From NCBI RefSeq assembly GCF_011082085.1, contig NZ_CP041063.1, positions 1,550,001 to 1,614,000 of the forward strand: 64,000 nucleotides of DNA, read 5' to 3'. A program made the translations under genes and the position numbers. Every line of letters begins with the position of its first letter. Within the stretch, counting starts at the first letter, position 1. This document shows positions 57,543 through 64,000 of this stretch, one piece after another. The notes under the pieces are model-generated. The model did no database searches and had not been told where the DNA came from. It saw only the letters and a list, made by a program, of their open reading frames with translations. The stretch is from Bacillus sp. Cs-700. Lineage in GTDB: Bacteria > Bacillota > Bacilli > Bacillales > Guptibacillaceae.

Positions 57543-58169
57543 ATGGCTAATGTTTTATTTATCAAAGCAAACTCTCGTCCAATTGATCAATCGGTGAGTG
57601 TAAAGCTTTATCATACTTTCTTAGAAAGCTATCAAAAGTCACATCCTAACGACACAATCACAGAACTTGATCTATTTAAAGAAAACTTACCTTATTATGA
57701 TATAAATCAAATTAATGGGATGTTTAAGTTATCTAAACAATTAGAGCTAACGGAAGAGGAAGTTGTTGCAACTGAACAAGTAAACCATTATTTAAATCAA
57801 TTTCTTGAAGCAGACAAAATCGTCATTGCATTTCCACTATGGAATTTCACTATTCCAGCTGTCCTGCATACGTATTTCGACTATTTGGGTCAGGCAGGTA
57901 AAACGTTCCGTTACACCGCTGAAGGTCCAGTCGGATTATTACCTGAGAAAAAAGTTGCCCTGCTAAATGCCAGAGGTGGTGTTTACTCTGAAGGTCCTGC
58001 TCAAGCGTCTGAAATGGCCGTTAATTATGTTAAAACGCTCATGAATTTCTGGGGCATTGAGGATACAACAAGTATCATTATAGAAGGGCATAACCAATAC
58101 CCTGATCGCGCTGAAGAAATTATTGAAGACGGTCTTGAAAAAGCAACATCACTAGCAGTAGGCTTTTAA
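57543..58169 (+). CDS. azoR: FMN-dependent NADH-azoreductase
   Basis: 208 aa flavodoxin-fold quinone/azo reductase, the length of B. subtilis AzoR1. Seen: ANVLFIKANSRPIDQSVSVK (FMN phosphate loop), FPLWNFTIPAVLHTYFDYLG (about 97-116, split FPLWNFTIP and AVLHTYFDYLG) and LNARGGVYSEGP (isoalloxazine loop). Two-electron reduction of quinones protects against redox cycling. ATG 57543 is nine bases after GGAGG; the frame back to 57492 is not used. Confidence 0.92.
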   Translation: MANVLFIKANSRPIDQSVSVKLYHTFLESYQKSHPNDTITELDLFKENLPYYDINQINGMFKLSKQLELTEEEVVATEQVNHYLNQFLEADKIVIAFPLWNFTIPAVLHTYFDYLGQAGKTFRYTAEGPVGLLPEKKVALLNARGGVYSEGPAQASEMAVNYVKTLMNFWGIEDTTSIIIEGHNQYPDRAEEIIEDGLEKATSLAVGF

Positions 58170-58183
58170 TCTTTCTACTAGAG

Positions 58184-58213
58184 AAGCCCCCTACCGAGAA
58201 CAGTAGGGGGCTT
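58184..58213. terminator. Bidirectional terminator between azoR and the pirin gene
   Basis: AAGCCCCCTAC / GTAGGGGGCTT perfect 11-base stem with an eight-base loop. Confidence 0.85.
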
Positions 58214-58229
58214 ATTATATTAAATTCGA

Positions 58230-59102
58230 TTAAACAGCAGGAGGCCCAAACTTCCCATTATGAAAATCACGGTATGCCTCTTTAATCTCTTCCATTGAAT
58301 TCATGACAAATGGTCCATATTGAACAATATCTTCTTTAATTGGTGCACCAGAATAGACTAAAATTCTAGTACGCCGACTTTTTGAGGTGATTGTCAGTTG
58401 ACTTGAATTATTTGCATTTCCTTCTTTTTCATAAGTTAACGTAGCAGCTCCATGTTTTTTCAGATTCACCTTCTCTGCTCCTAAGTCTACTTCACCGGAT
58501 AGAACGTAAAGAAAAGCATTATGATCTTCAGGAAGTTGATGCGTGTATGATGCTCCTTCTTCAAGGGTTATCTCCGCTAACGTAATTGGCACTAATGAGC
58601 GAAGCGGTCCTTCTTCACCCAAGAGATTACCTGAATAAATCTTTACATTTCCGCCCTCTACATTCACTAATGGCGCATCTTCCCCATACACATTTTGATA
58701 ACTTGATGTGGAGTACTTTAAATCCTTAGGTAAATTCAACCACAGCTGAAGCGTGTGAGCTATATCATCCTCTACGCCTTCTTCTGCATGTCTTGCTCCA
58801 CCTCCAGCATTCATATACTGAACATCACCAGGTTCAAGAATTTCTCGAGCCCCGTTATTATCAATGTGCTCCAACCTCCCATCAATGACATACGTAATCG
58901 TTTGAAAACCACGATGCGGATGATCAGAAAAAGTCCCTCTTTTAAACCAATCCTCTGCCATCAGAATAAACGGATCAAAATCAGCCGATCGATCAGGAGG
59001 GAGTACCCAACCTTTCTGAATAGCAGGAAATTGACCTTCTTCATATGACACATACCAGTGATCATTTACACTTCTTTGGAAAAGTTGATTGGATAAAGTC
59101 AA
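58230..59102 (-). CDS. Pirin family protein
   Basis: 290 aa bicupin. Metal-binding N-terminal cupin: FSDHPHRGFQTITYVIDGRL (about residues 58-77) and MNAGGGARHAEEG (about 97-109) with the His and Glu set; C-terminal cupin at about 170-285. Bacterial pirins such as YhhW can act as quercetin dioxygenases. Converges on the azoreductase gene, and both would handle quinone-like compounds. Starts at TTG 59102, seven bases after AAGGAGTG. Confidence 0.9.
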   Translation of the reverse strand: MTLSNQLFQRSVNDHWYVSYEEGQFPAIQKGWVLPPDRSADFDPFILMAEDWFKRGTFSDHPHRGFQTITYVIDGRLEHIDNNGAREILEPGDVQYMNAGGGARHAEEGVEDDIAHTLQLWLNLPKDLKYSTSSYQNVYGEDAPLVNVEGGNVKIYSGNLLGEEGPLRSLVPITLAEITLEEGASYTHQLPEDHNAFLYVLSGEVDLGAEKVNLKKHGAATLTYEKEGNANNSSQLTITSKSRRTRILVYSGAPIKEDIVQYGPFVMNSMEEIKEAYRDFHNGKFGPPAV

Positions 59103-59344
59103 TGTTCTACACTCCTTTTCTATTAATAGTGTAAGGATAACACTTTTTAGTTGCTATAGCATCTATTAACAACCTTATTCATTATTCAGGATGAAACTAC
59201 TCAACACATTCATCATTTTTCATGATAATCGTGAACTTTGCCACTTTGTCCTCTACATCTTGTCCAAAAAATCATACATATAAATATCCAGCAAAGTTCT
59301 TTAGCTGGTCACTAAAGATTTCATAAAAAAGGAGGTAGAAAAAG

Positions 59345-59542
59345 TTGAGTGAATTGAAAAGTGTTCTTTCTAATGGGTTAAAAAAAGAAAATAGAAATCC
59401 TTTGTTGGATCATCTTTTATCAGATGTACTAAAAAAGCACGGGGTATCAGAAAATCAATTAAATTTATCACTTGAACAAAAACAAAAAATCAAGGATATT
59501 TTTGCAACCATTCAGAAACAGGTTGACCAAATCACAAAATAA
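59345..59542 (+). CDS. 65-aa probable spore coat-associated protein
   Basis: Short helical, charged protein (ENRNPLLDHLLSDVLKKHGV in the middle, LEQKQKIKDIFATIQKQ at the end). It directly precedes a CotX-type gene (16 bases), like the small CotW-type genes in coat clusters. Strong AAGGAGG ribosome site and a TTG start. Coat role is inferred from position; the sequence resembles small proteins annotated near coat genes in other bacilli. Confidence 0.7.
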   Translation: MSELKSVLSNGLKKENRNPLLDHLLSDVLKKHGVSENQLNLSLEQKQKIKDIFATIQKQVDQITK

Positions 59543-59558
59543 AAAGGGAGTTTTTAAT

Positions 59559-60056
59559 ATGAGAGACGTTTGGGTACGCCGTGTTCACGGTGGAAAGCCG
59601 GTTAATACGATTACTAATAATACGACAGTTAATAGAAAATGGAGCGCACTTGATGCTTCTTCTTGTCATCCATCTTCCACAGAAAAAACAATTGAGCAGG
59701 AAGCAAAGGAAACTTCTAAAACAGTTCAGTATTCAGAGGAGTCAATTACAATCGTTGATTCATGTGATATTAATATTACTTCAACAGACTTACAAGCTGC
59801 TATTTCACTTCAAGTTGCTCTTCAAGTCGCAATTGGTTTAGTGTTAAGCATCTCACTTGCAGATAACGAGCAAGCTGACCAAATTGCTCAAGACCTGTTT
59901 CAAAAAATTTCAATAAAACAAATTAATCGTCAACACACGTTTATTGAAAATTCAAGGAATGTCACTATTTCTACGACAGACGCTGATCTAACAATTAACA
60001 TTCAAGTATTGCTTCAAGTATTAGTTGCCTTGCTAGTAAGACTGGATATTCTATAA
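59559..60056 (+). CDS. CotX/CotV-family spore coat protein, two-repeat type
   Basis: 165 aa insoluble-coat protein assembled on the spore surface. The CotX/CotV domain occurs twice: ITIVDSCDINITSTDLQAAI then SLQVALQVAIGLVLSI (about residues 64-100), and FIENSRNVTISTTDADLTIN then IQVLLQVLVALLV (about 129-162). N-terminal part has RKWSALDASSCHPSS, also typical. ATG 59559 behind AAAGGGAG; the frame back to 59472 overlaps the previous gene. Expected to be made late in the mother cell by sigma-K. Confidence 0.9.
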   Translation: MRDVWVRRVHGGKPVNTITNNTTVNRKWSALDASSCHPSSTEKTIEQEAKETSKTVQYSEESITIVDSCDINITSTDLQAAISLQVALQVAIGLVLSISLADNEQADQIAQDLFQKISIKQINRQHTFIENSRNVTISTTDADLTINIQVLLQVLVALLVRLDIL

Positions 60057-60376
60057 TTAGTATTCGTACCCTACACCCCATTACAGTGTTCGGGTATGAC
60101 GCCCCGGAATATAAGATATCAATTATTATTTACAATGATTCACTCTAATTAAAAGATCACTAGTTTATTTAGCTACGCTCAGATTTTTAAGTGCGTAGCT
60201 TTTATATTGTATTTTCCTCTAATTAAATAAGTTACTAGATATCAATTATTATTAATATCTAGTCCTTAAGTTACAAAAAAGCGCTTCCGCATGGTTTTCT
60301 TAAATTAAAATTAAGTCATAGAGAACATTGACTTATTCCATATCTTATAAAATTAATCCATAATTTACATTTTTAT
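60057..60376. other. AT-rich gap with a terminator and a duplicated segment
   Basis: Between the coat gene and the T7SS operon. Holds a hairpin terminator (60171-60206), two copies of AGATATCAATTATTATT (60114-60130 and 60237-60253) with CTCTAATTAAA repeated before each, and a perfect stem ACTAGATAT/ATATCTAGT (60234-60263). No coding frame seen. Confidence 0.5.
60171..60206 (+). terminator. Terminator downstream of the coat genes
   Basis: AGCTACGC / GCGTAGCT perfect eight-base stem, 14-base loop, TTTT. Confidence 0.7.
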
Positions 60377-60403
60377 GTTTATTAACTGGGAATTAAGGGG
60401 TAT
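60377..60403 (+). promoter_or_regulatory. Sigma-B-like promoter upstream of the T7SS operon
   Basis: GTTTAT (60377-60382), 15 bases, GGGTAT (60398-60403): 11 of 12 consensus positions. It would give a 5' leader of about 140 bases for yukE. Confidence 0.45.
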
Positions 60404-60430
60404 TATGTCATAGTATATAAGTTTCATTTT

Positions 60431-60528
60431 TTGACAATGTGTGCATTTAACCTATCAAGTTATTACAAATTATGCTAATTATATATAGGAAAGACTCATG
60501 CATTTTTATAGGTATAATGCACACATTA
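60431..60528 (+). promoter_or_regulatory. T7SS promoter region bracketed by a 12-bp inverted repeat
   Basis: AATGTGTGCATT (60436-60447) and AATGCACACATT (60516-60527) are exact complements 68 bases apart. The first directly follows TTGACA (60431-60436), and the second overlaps TATAAT (60513-60518). It could be a looped operator or a stem in the leader. Confidence 0.5.
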
Positions 60529-60552
60529 CTAATTTACGAGGAGTGATTGTGA

Positions 60553-60846
60553 ATGGCAGGTCAAATTCGCGTAACACCAGAAGAACTAGAAAGTATGTCT
60601 CACCGTTATTCAGCTGAATCTGACAAAGTTGGAGAACAAGTGAATAGCTTGAATGACATCATGGGCCAACTCAAAGCTATGTGGGAAGGTGAATCGAGCC
60701 GTGCTTTCGAAGAGCAATACGAAGCGCTTAAACCTTCATTTTATCAAATGCAACAATTATTAGAAGAAGTGTCTACACAGCTGAAGAGCACAGCTAGATC
60801 CCTTGATGAAGCTGATAATCAAATTGCTAACCAAATTCGCGGATAA
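60553..60846 (+). CDS. yukE: WXG100-family secreted protein YukE (EsxA)
   Basis: 97 aa helical-hairpin substrate of the type VII secretion system, the same length as B. subtilis YukE. The WXG turn is in LKAMWEGESSRAF (Trp about 44), with long helices on both sides and a C-terminal DEADNQIANQIRG carrying the YxxxD/E-like signal region in Bacillus form. It dimerises and is exported by YukB. GTG-less start: ATG 60553 after CGAGGAGTG. A hairpin follows the gene (60864-60890), so yukE RNA may outlast the downstream part. Confidence 0.95.
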   Translation: MAGQIRVTPEELESMSHRYSAESDKVGEQVNSLNDIMGQLKAMWEGESSRAFEEQYEALKPSFYQMQQLLEEVSTQLKSTARSLDEADNQIANQIRG

Positions 60847-60863
60847 GCGATAAAGAATTGATC

Positions 60864-60890
60864 AGGAGCGCTTAGGCGCTCCTTCCTTAT
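60864..60890 (+). terminator. Hairpin between yukE and yukD, partial terminator
   Basis: AGGAGCGC / GCGCTCCT perfect eight-base stem with a TTAG loop and a moderate TCCTTAT tail. It fits higher yield of the secreted YukE than of the membrane parts. Confidence 0.6.
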
Positions 60891-60902
60891 GAGGTGAATA
60901 CC

Positions 60903-61145
60903 ATGTACATTGAAGTAACTGTCGATCTCCATCATTATAAAAAAGGTCGTTTTCTTGACCTCAGGCTATCAAACTACCATTCTGTCAAAAAACTTATTGA
61001 AATTGTGTGCCAAACAGAACAAATCCCAATTCCTCCTGATCAAACGCAGTGGGTTCGGTTAGCGAATAAGCACAAAGTTGTAGCTGCTAATGAGCGTTTA
61101 ATTGATGCGGGGATTATGACAGGAGATCGCATTGAAATACTCTGA
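60903..61145 (+). CDS. yukD: Ubiquitin-like T7SS protein YukD (EsaB)
   Basis: 80 aa beta-grasp protein of the YukD family (B. subtilis YukD has 79). Opens MYIEVTVDLHHYKKGRFLDLR and ends DAGIMTGDRIEIL, the ubiquitin-like strand order. Essential for Yuk secretion in B. subtilis, without ubiquitin-type conjugation. ATG 60903 is five bases after GAGGTGA; the GTG at 60894 is part of that site. Confidence 0.93.
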   Translation: MYIEVTVDLHHYKKGRFLDLRLSNYHSVKKLIEIVCQTEQIPIPPDQTQWVRLANKHKVVAANERLIDAGIMTGDRIEIL

Positions 61146-61159
61146 AGGAGATCACAACC

Positions 61160-62422
61160 ATGGCAAATCAAGAGAAACCCTATCTTGAAACTCAAATAGA
61201 TGCAAAGATTATGAACGATAAAGAAACAATTACGTTTCTTTTTCAAAAAGAAAAAATCAAATTTGATGAGTTAACAGAAGTTCATTTTCTAAGTGAAATC
61301 GATACTGGCATCCCCAACACTATTGATATGAATGAAGATGAGATAAGAATACAGCACATGCTTCCACCTTCCGTTTCCGCTCTTCCAGTAATCCTTAAGG
61401 AGATGACTGAAAGCGAGCGTCTCGCTAGTGCTTATCAACTAGTGCAAAAAGTAAAGGATCATCGCTTCAAGCGTCTTAACTTAATTATTTGTCCTGATAA
61501 CCTTGTATTAGATCAAGGTTTGACGCCATATTTTTTACATTACGGTGTAAAGGAAAGTCTTCCACCGTACGAGGAAAATTCTGATCGTATTCTTGAGGAA
61601 ACACGAGCCACTGTCGCAGCTATGATGAATCCAGAGCAATCATTTGAACAATACCTTTATTACTCTGACACGCTCACACTGTCATCAGAACTAAAACAGG
61701 TGCTTCAAGCAAAAACACTTCTTGATCTTCAGCCAATTATTCATTCCCAAATGAAACATTTACATAAAAAAGAAGCTGAATTCATTAAAGTAAATAAAAA
61801 GAAGTGGAAGGTAAGTCGCTATGTTCTCCTCGGCGTTTCCATTTGTTTACTCCCAGCATTACTTTACTCCCTTTACTCTTTGTTTCTTCTTCAACCAAAA
61901 CAAGAGAATATTGTTCAGGCACAGGAGAACTTTTTAACAAATGAGTATAGTGAAGTGGTGAATTCGCTTCAATCTTATGAAATTGAAGATATTCCAAAAG
62001 TGACACAATATCAGCTCGCCCTCTCTTATATCATCAATGAGTCTCTTACAGATGACCAAAAAGAAAGCGTGCGTAACACGATCTCCCTTCAATCTGATCC
62101 AAGGTATTATGAATATTGGATCCATATTGGACGCGGTGAAGCAGAACAAGCACTCGAAATCGCACGTTATTTAGAAGATCGCGACTTGTTAATGTACGGC
62201 ATTTTAAAGCGTAAGGAACAGGTAAAAGCTGATTCTGAGCTAGAGAGCGAGAAGAAACAACAGATGATCAATGAGTTAGAGCAAGAATTTGAAGAATATG
62301 AGAGTGAAATAGAAGAACAGCAGAAAGAAGAGCAAGAGGAGCAAGAAGCCCAGCAGGAAACAACTACTGAAGAAAAGCCAGAAGAGAAGCAGCAAGATGA
62401 ACAGAAAAAAGAAGAAAAATAG
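61160..62422 (+). CDS. yukC: T7SS membrane pseudokinase YukC (EssB)
   Basis: 420 aa. Cytoplasmic pseudokinase domain (about residues 1-212), one membrane helix (about 217-240, YVLLGVSICLLPALLYSLYS), then an external helical domain (about 241-355) and a long Glu/Gln/Lys coiled tail (about 370-420, EQQKEEQEEQEAQQE). Family YukC/EssB, a core part that binds the YukB ATPase. ATG 61160 follows GAAGGAG. The acidic low-complexity tail is longer than in most family members known to me. Confidence 0.92.
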   Translation: MANQEKPYLETQIDAKIMNDKETITFLFQKEKIKFDELTEVHFLSEIDTGIPNTIDMNEDEIRIQHMLPPSVSALPVILKEMTESERLASAYQLVQKVKDHRFKRLNLIICPDNLVLDQGLTPYFLHYGVKESLPPYEENSDRILEETRATVAAMMNPEQSFEQYLYYSDTLTLSSELKQVLQAKTLLDLQPIIHSQMKHLHKKEAEFIKVNKKKWKVSRYVLLGVSICLLPALLYSLYSLFLLQPKQENIVQAQENFLTNEYSEVVNSLQSYEIEDIPKVTQYQLALSYIINESLTDDQKESVRNTISLQSDPRYYEYWIHIGRGEAEQALEIARYLEDRDLLMYGILKRKEQVKADSELESEKKQQMINELEQEFEEYESEIEEQQKEEQEEQEAQQETTTEEKPEEKQQDEQKKEEK

Positions 62423-62437
62423 ATCAGAGGTGAAATA

Positions 62438-64000
62438 ATGGAGCAATTATGGGTGTTCTTTCGAGATACGTATCAAACGAGTGAGCTTGATAAACAGTCT
62501 CTACCCATTACGATCGGAACAAGTATCAATCACTCTTTTACGATCCCTTCCTCTCATTCGGATGAAAACGTATTTTCAATAAAGCGTAAAGAACAACACT
62601 ACCAATTGTTTAAAAATGATGATGAGATCATGACAGTGTCTCTAAATAAACAATCCTCTTTTCAATTAGGTTCTGAAGAAGTTACTGTCATAATAACTTC
62701 TAAAGCAAAGAGGAACGTTTATTATGTTGGTAACCTGCAAGAAATAACTCTTTCCAAGGCCACATCAGATATTCAAATGAAACGTCTAGCTGATGGCGTT
62801 GGTTTAACCCTCGTTCGCAAGAAGAAACATTGGACAGTTACTGCTACCAGTCCAACAACCGTGTACCAAAATGGTTCGCTTTTACATAGAAAATCACCGC
62901 TCCAAATCGGAGATATGCTTTTCCTACCGATGATGACACTGACACTAATTGCAGAAGATATGATTGAGATAACAAGCCCAGAAACATTTGAAACCTCTCT
63001 ACCAGAAGCTACGATTGCGTCATCTGAGATGAAAAAGAAATACCCAAACTATCGTCGTACACAAAGGATGATGTATGAGTTACCTGAGGATAAAATCGAT
63101 CTTTCCTTTCCTACGCAAGAGTCCGATCGAAACAATCGAAGCCTATGGCTTATTATCCTACCACCTTTAATGATGCTAATCGTAATGGGACTAGTGGCAC
63201 TTCTTATTCCAAGGGGAATCTTTATCCTTATTTCTGTTGTGATGTTTGCGACAACGCTTGTTACATCAACAGTCCAATATTTCAAAGATAAAAGTTATCA
63301 AAAGAAATCAAAAGCACGTAAGAAAAGGATTTATAAAAGGTACCTTGAGGATAAACGACAAGAACTTCATGAATTGGCTCAAAAACAACGCAAAGTGCTA
63401 ACGTTCCACTACCCCAGCTTTGAGCGAATGAAATACTTAACAGAGCAAGTTTCAGATCGTTTATGGGAACGTAGCCTTGAGAGCCCTGACTTCCTTCAAT
63501 TTCGTTTGGGAACAGGATCGGTACCAGCAAGCTATAAGATTTCCGTCAATTCAGCTGACATGTCGACAAGAGAAATGGATGAGCTATTAGAAGAGTCACA
63601 GAACCTGAAGCAAGTTTACAATGAACTCCATCACCTCCCGATTACTGCAAACCTATTCCAGGGAGCAATCGGTCTAATTGGTAAAGAAGCGGTTGTGAAG
63701 AATGAGCTCCATCAAATCATTGGACAGCTCGCTTTCTTCCACAGCTATCACGACGTTCGATTTGTCTTCGTTTTTGATGAAGAAGAATATGCCAGTTGGG
63801 AATGGATGAAATGGTTACCTCATTTTCAAATGCCAGGTTCCTTTTCAAAAGGATTTATTTACAATGAACAAACACGAGATCAGCTCCTTTCTTCGATCTA
63901 TGAAATGATTCGAGAACGTGACCTTGAAGAAGATAAAGAAAAGCTACGTTTCGCACCACACTATGTGTTTATTGTTTCGAATCACAACTTAATCTCAGAC
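62438..64000 (+). CDS. yukB: T7SS motor ATPase YukB (EssC), 3' end outside window
   Basis: FtsK/SpoIIIE-type ATPase that drives export of WXG100 proteins. Only the first 521 codons are in view. ATG 62438 is six bases after GAGGTGA. Two N-terminal FHA-like domains (about residues 1-90 and 92-185) are seen, then two membrane helices (about 229-248 and 251-272, LWLIILPPLMMLIVMGLVAL and IFILISVVMFATTLV), then a helical domain before the ATPase modules. No Walker motif is reached. Order yukE-D-C-B matches B. subtilis; yueB, yueC and any toxins would be past the edge. Confidence 0.95.
   Translation, partial: MEQLWVFFRDTYQTSELDKQSLPITIGTSINHSFTIPSSHSDENVFSIKRKEQHYQLFKNDDEIMTVSLNKQSSFQLGSEEVTVIITSKAKRNVYYVGNLQEITLSKATSDIQMKRLADGVGLTLVRKKKHWTVTATSPTTVYQNGSLLHRKSPLQIGDMLFLPMMTLTLIAEDMIEITSPETFETSLPEATIASSEMKKKYPNYRRTQRMMYELPEDKIDLSFPTQESDRNNRSLWLIILPPLMMLIVMGLVALLIPRGIFILISVVMFATTLVTSTVQYFKDKSYQKKSKARKKRIYKRYLEDKRQELHELAQKQRKVLTFHYPSFERMKYLTEQVSDRLWERSLESPDFLQFRLGTGSVPASYKISVNSADMSTREMDELLEESQNLKQVYNELHHLPITANLFQGAIGLIGKEAVVKNELHQIIGQLAFFHSYHDVRFVFVFDEEEYASWEWMKWLPHFQMPGSFSKGFIYNEQTRDQLLSSIYEMIRERDLEEDKEKLRFAPHYVFIVSNHNLISD

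Noticed and set aside
1-64000. CRISPR array, prophage, IS element, tRNA or rRNA genes
   Set aside because: Looked for regularly spaced repeats, transposase or phage genes and tRNA/rRNA patterns by eye; none were seen. A tRNAscan and an ISfinder search would settle it.

Overview
The window is low-GC chromosomal DNA of an endospore-forming member of the Bacillaceae (Firmicutes). The evidence is a Bacillus-type men cluster (menF-D-H-B-E-C), a Spo0F phosphorelay protein, CotX-type coat proteins, sigma-B-like promoters, a YukE/D/C/B type VII secretion operon, a BmrCD-type ABC exporter, SpeD of the Bacillus type and a squalene-hopene/tetraprenyl-curcumene cyclase. The species cannot be fixed from sequence alone; an environmental, possibly halo- or alkalitolerant Bacillus relative is likely. 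No rRNA, tRNA, CRISPR array, IS element or prophage was seen.

Layout. 1-3.4 kb: 3' end of a UvrD-like helicase, a run of very small proteins (23, 22 and 28 aa) behind a sigma-B-like promoter, and a DUF3817 membrane protein. 3.4-13.3 kb: menaquinone block, with the leftward men operon, a spacer gene, rightward menA and a MenI-like hotdog thioesterase flanked by hairpin-forming intergenic repeats. 13.5-27 kb: zinc-finger microprotein, lipoprotein nuclease, DUF3231 protein, the BmrC/BmrD exporter with its own leader peptide and two attenuators, M42 aminopeptidase, sugar kinase, aldehyde dehydrogenase, speD, the triterpene cyclase and an envelope protein with an ECF-sigma promoter. 27-31.8 kb: proC, a three-subunit ba3-type oxidase and fnr; oxidase and fnr each carry an Fnr box with identical spacing to the -10. 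31.9-41.4 kb: CapA-like protein, a broken SDR gene, yuiD, an orphan structured transcription unit, DEAD-box helicase, TIGR00266 protein, spo0F, ytxGH, HD hydrolase, DUF418 protein. 41.6-51.2 kb: ECF sigma and anti-sigma pair, DUF2254, methyltransferase, proBA, ene-reductase, DUF2252, YczE. 51.4-60 kb: wall-active 3D protein, wreckage of a cydABCD operon, EamA and SSS transporters, MarR-azoreductase-pirin group, coat genes. 60-64 kb: start of the type VII secretion operon, cut by the window edge in yukB/essC.

How it fits together. Much of the window is respiratory: menaquinone synthesis, a heme-copper oxidase apparently activated by Fnr, and a dead cytochrome bd operon. A second theme is stress and envelope homeostasis: sigma-B-like promoters in front of the small membrane proteins, ytxGH, a 42-aa protein and possibly the T7SS; an autoregulated ECF sigma factor with a second matching promoter 16 kb away; and an exporter under leader-peptide attenuation. 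The observations most worth following are the bmr leader with tandem attenuators, the orphan ~325-nt structured RNA candidate at 34.75-35.08 kb, the paired Fnr promoters, the ECF/sigma-B promoter set, the ATC start of speD, and the cyd remnant.
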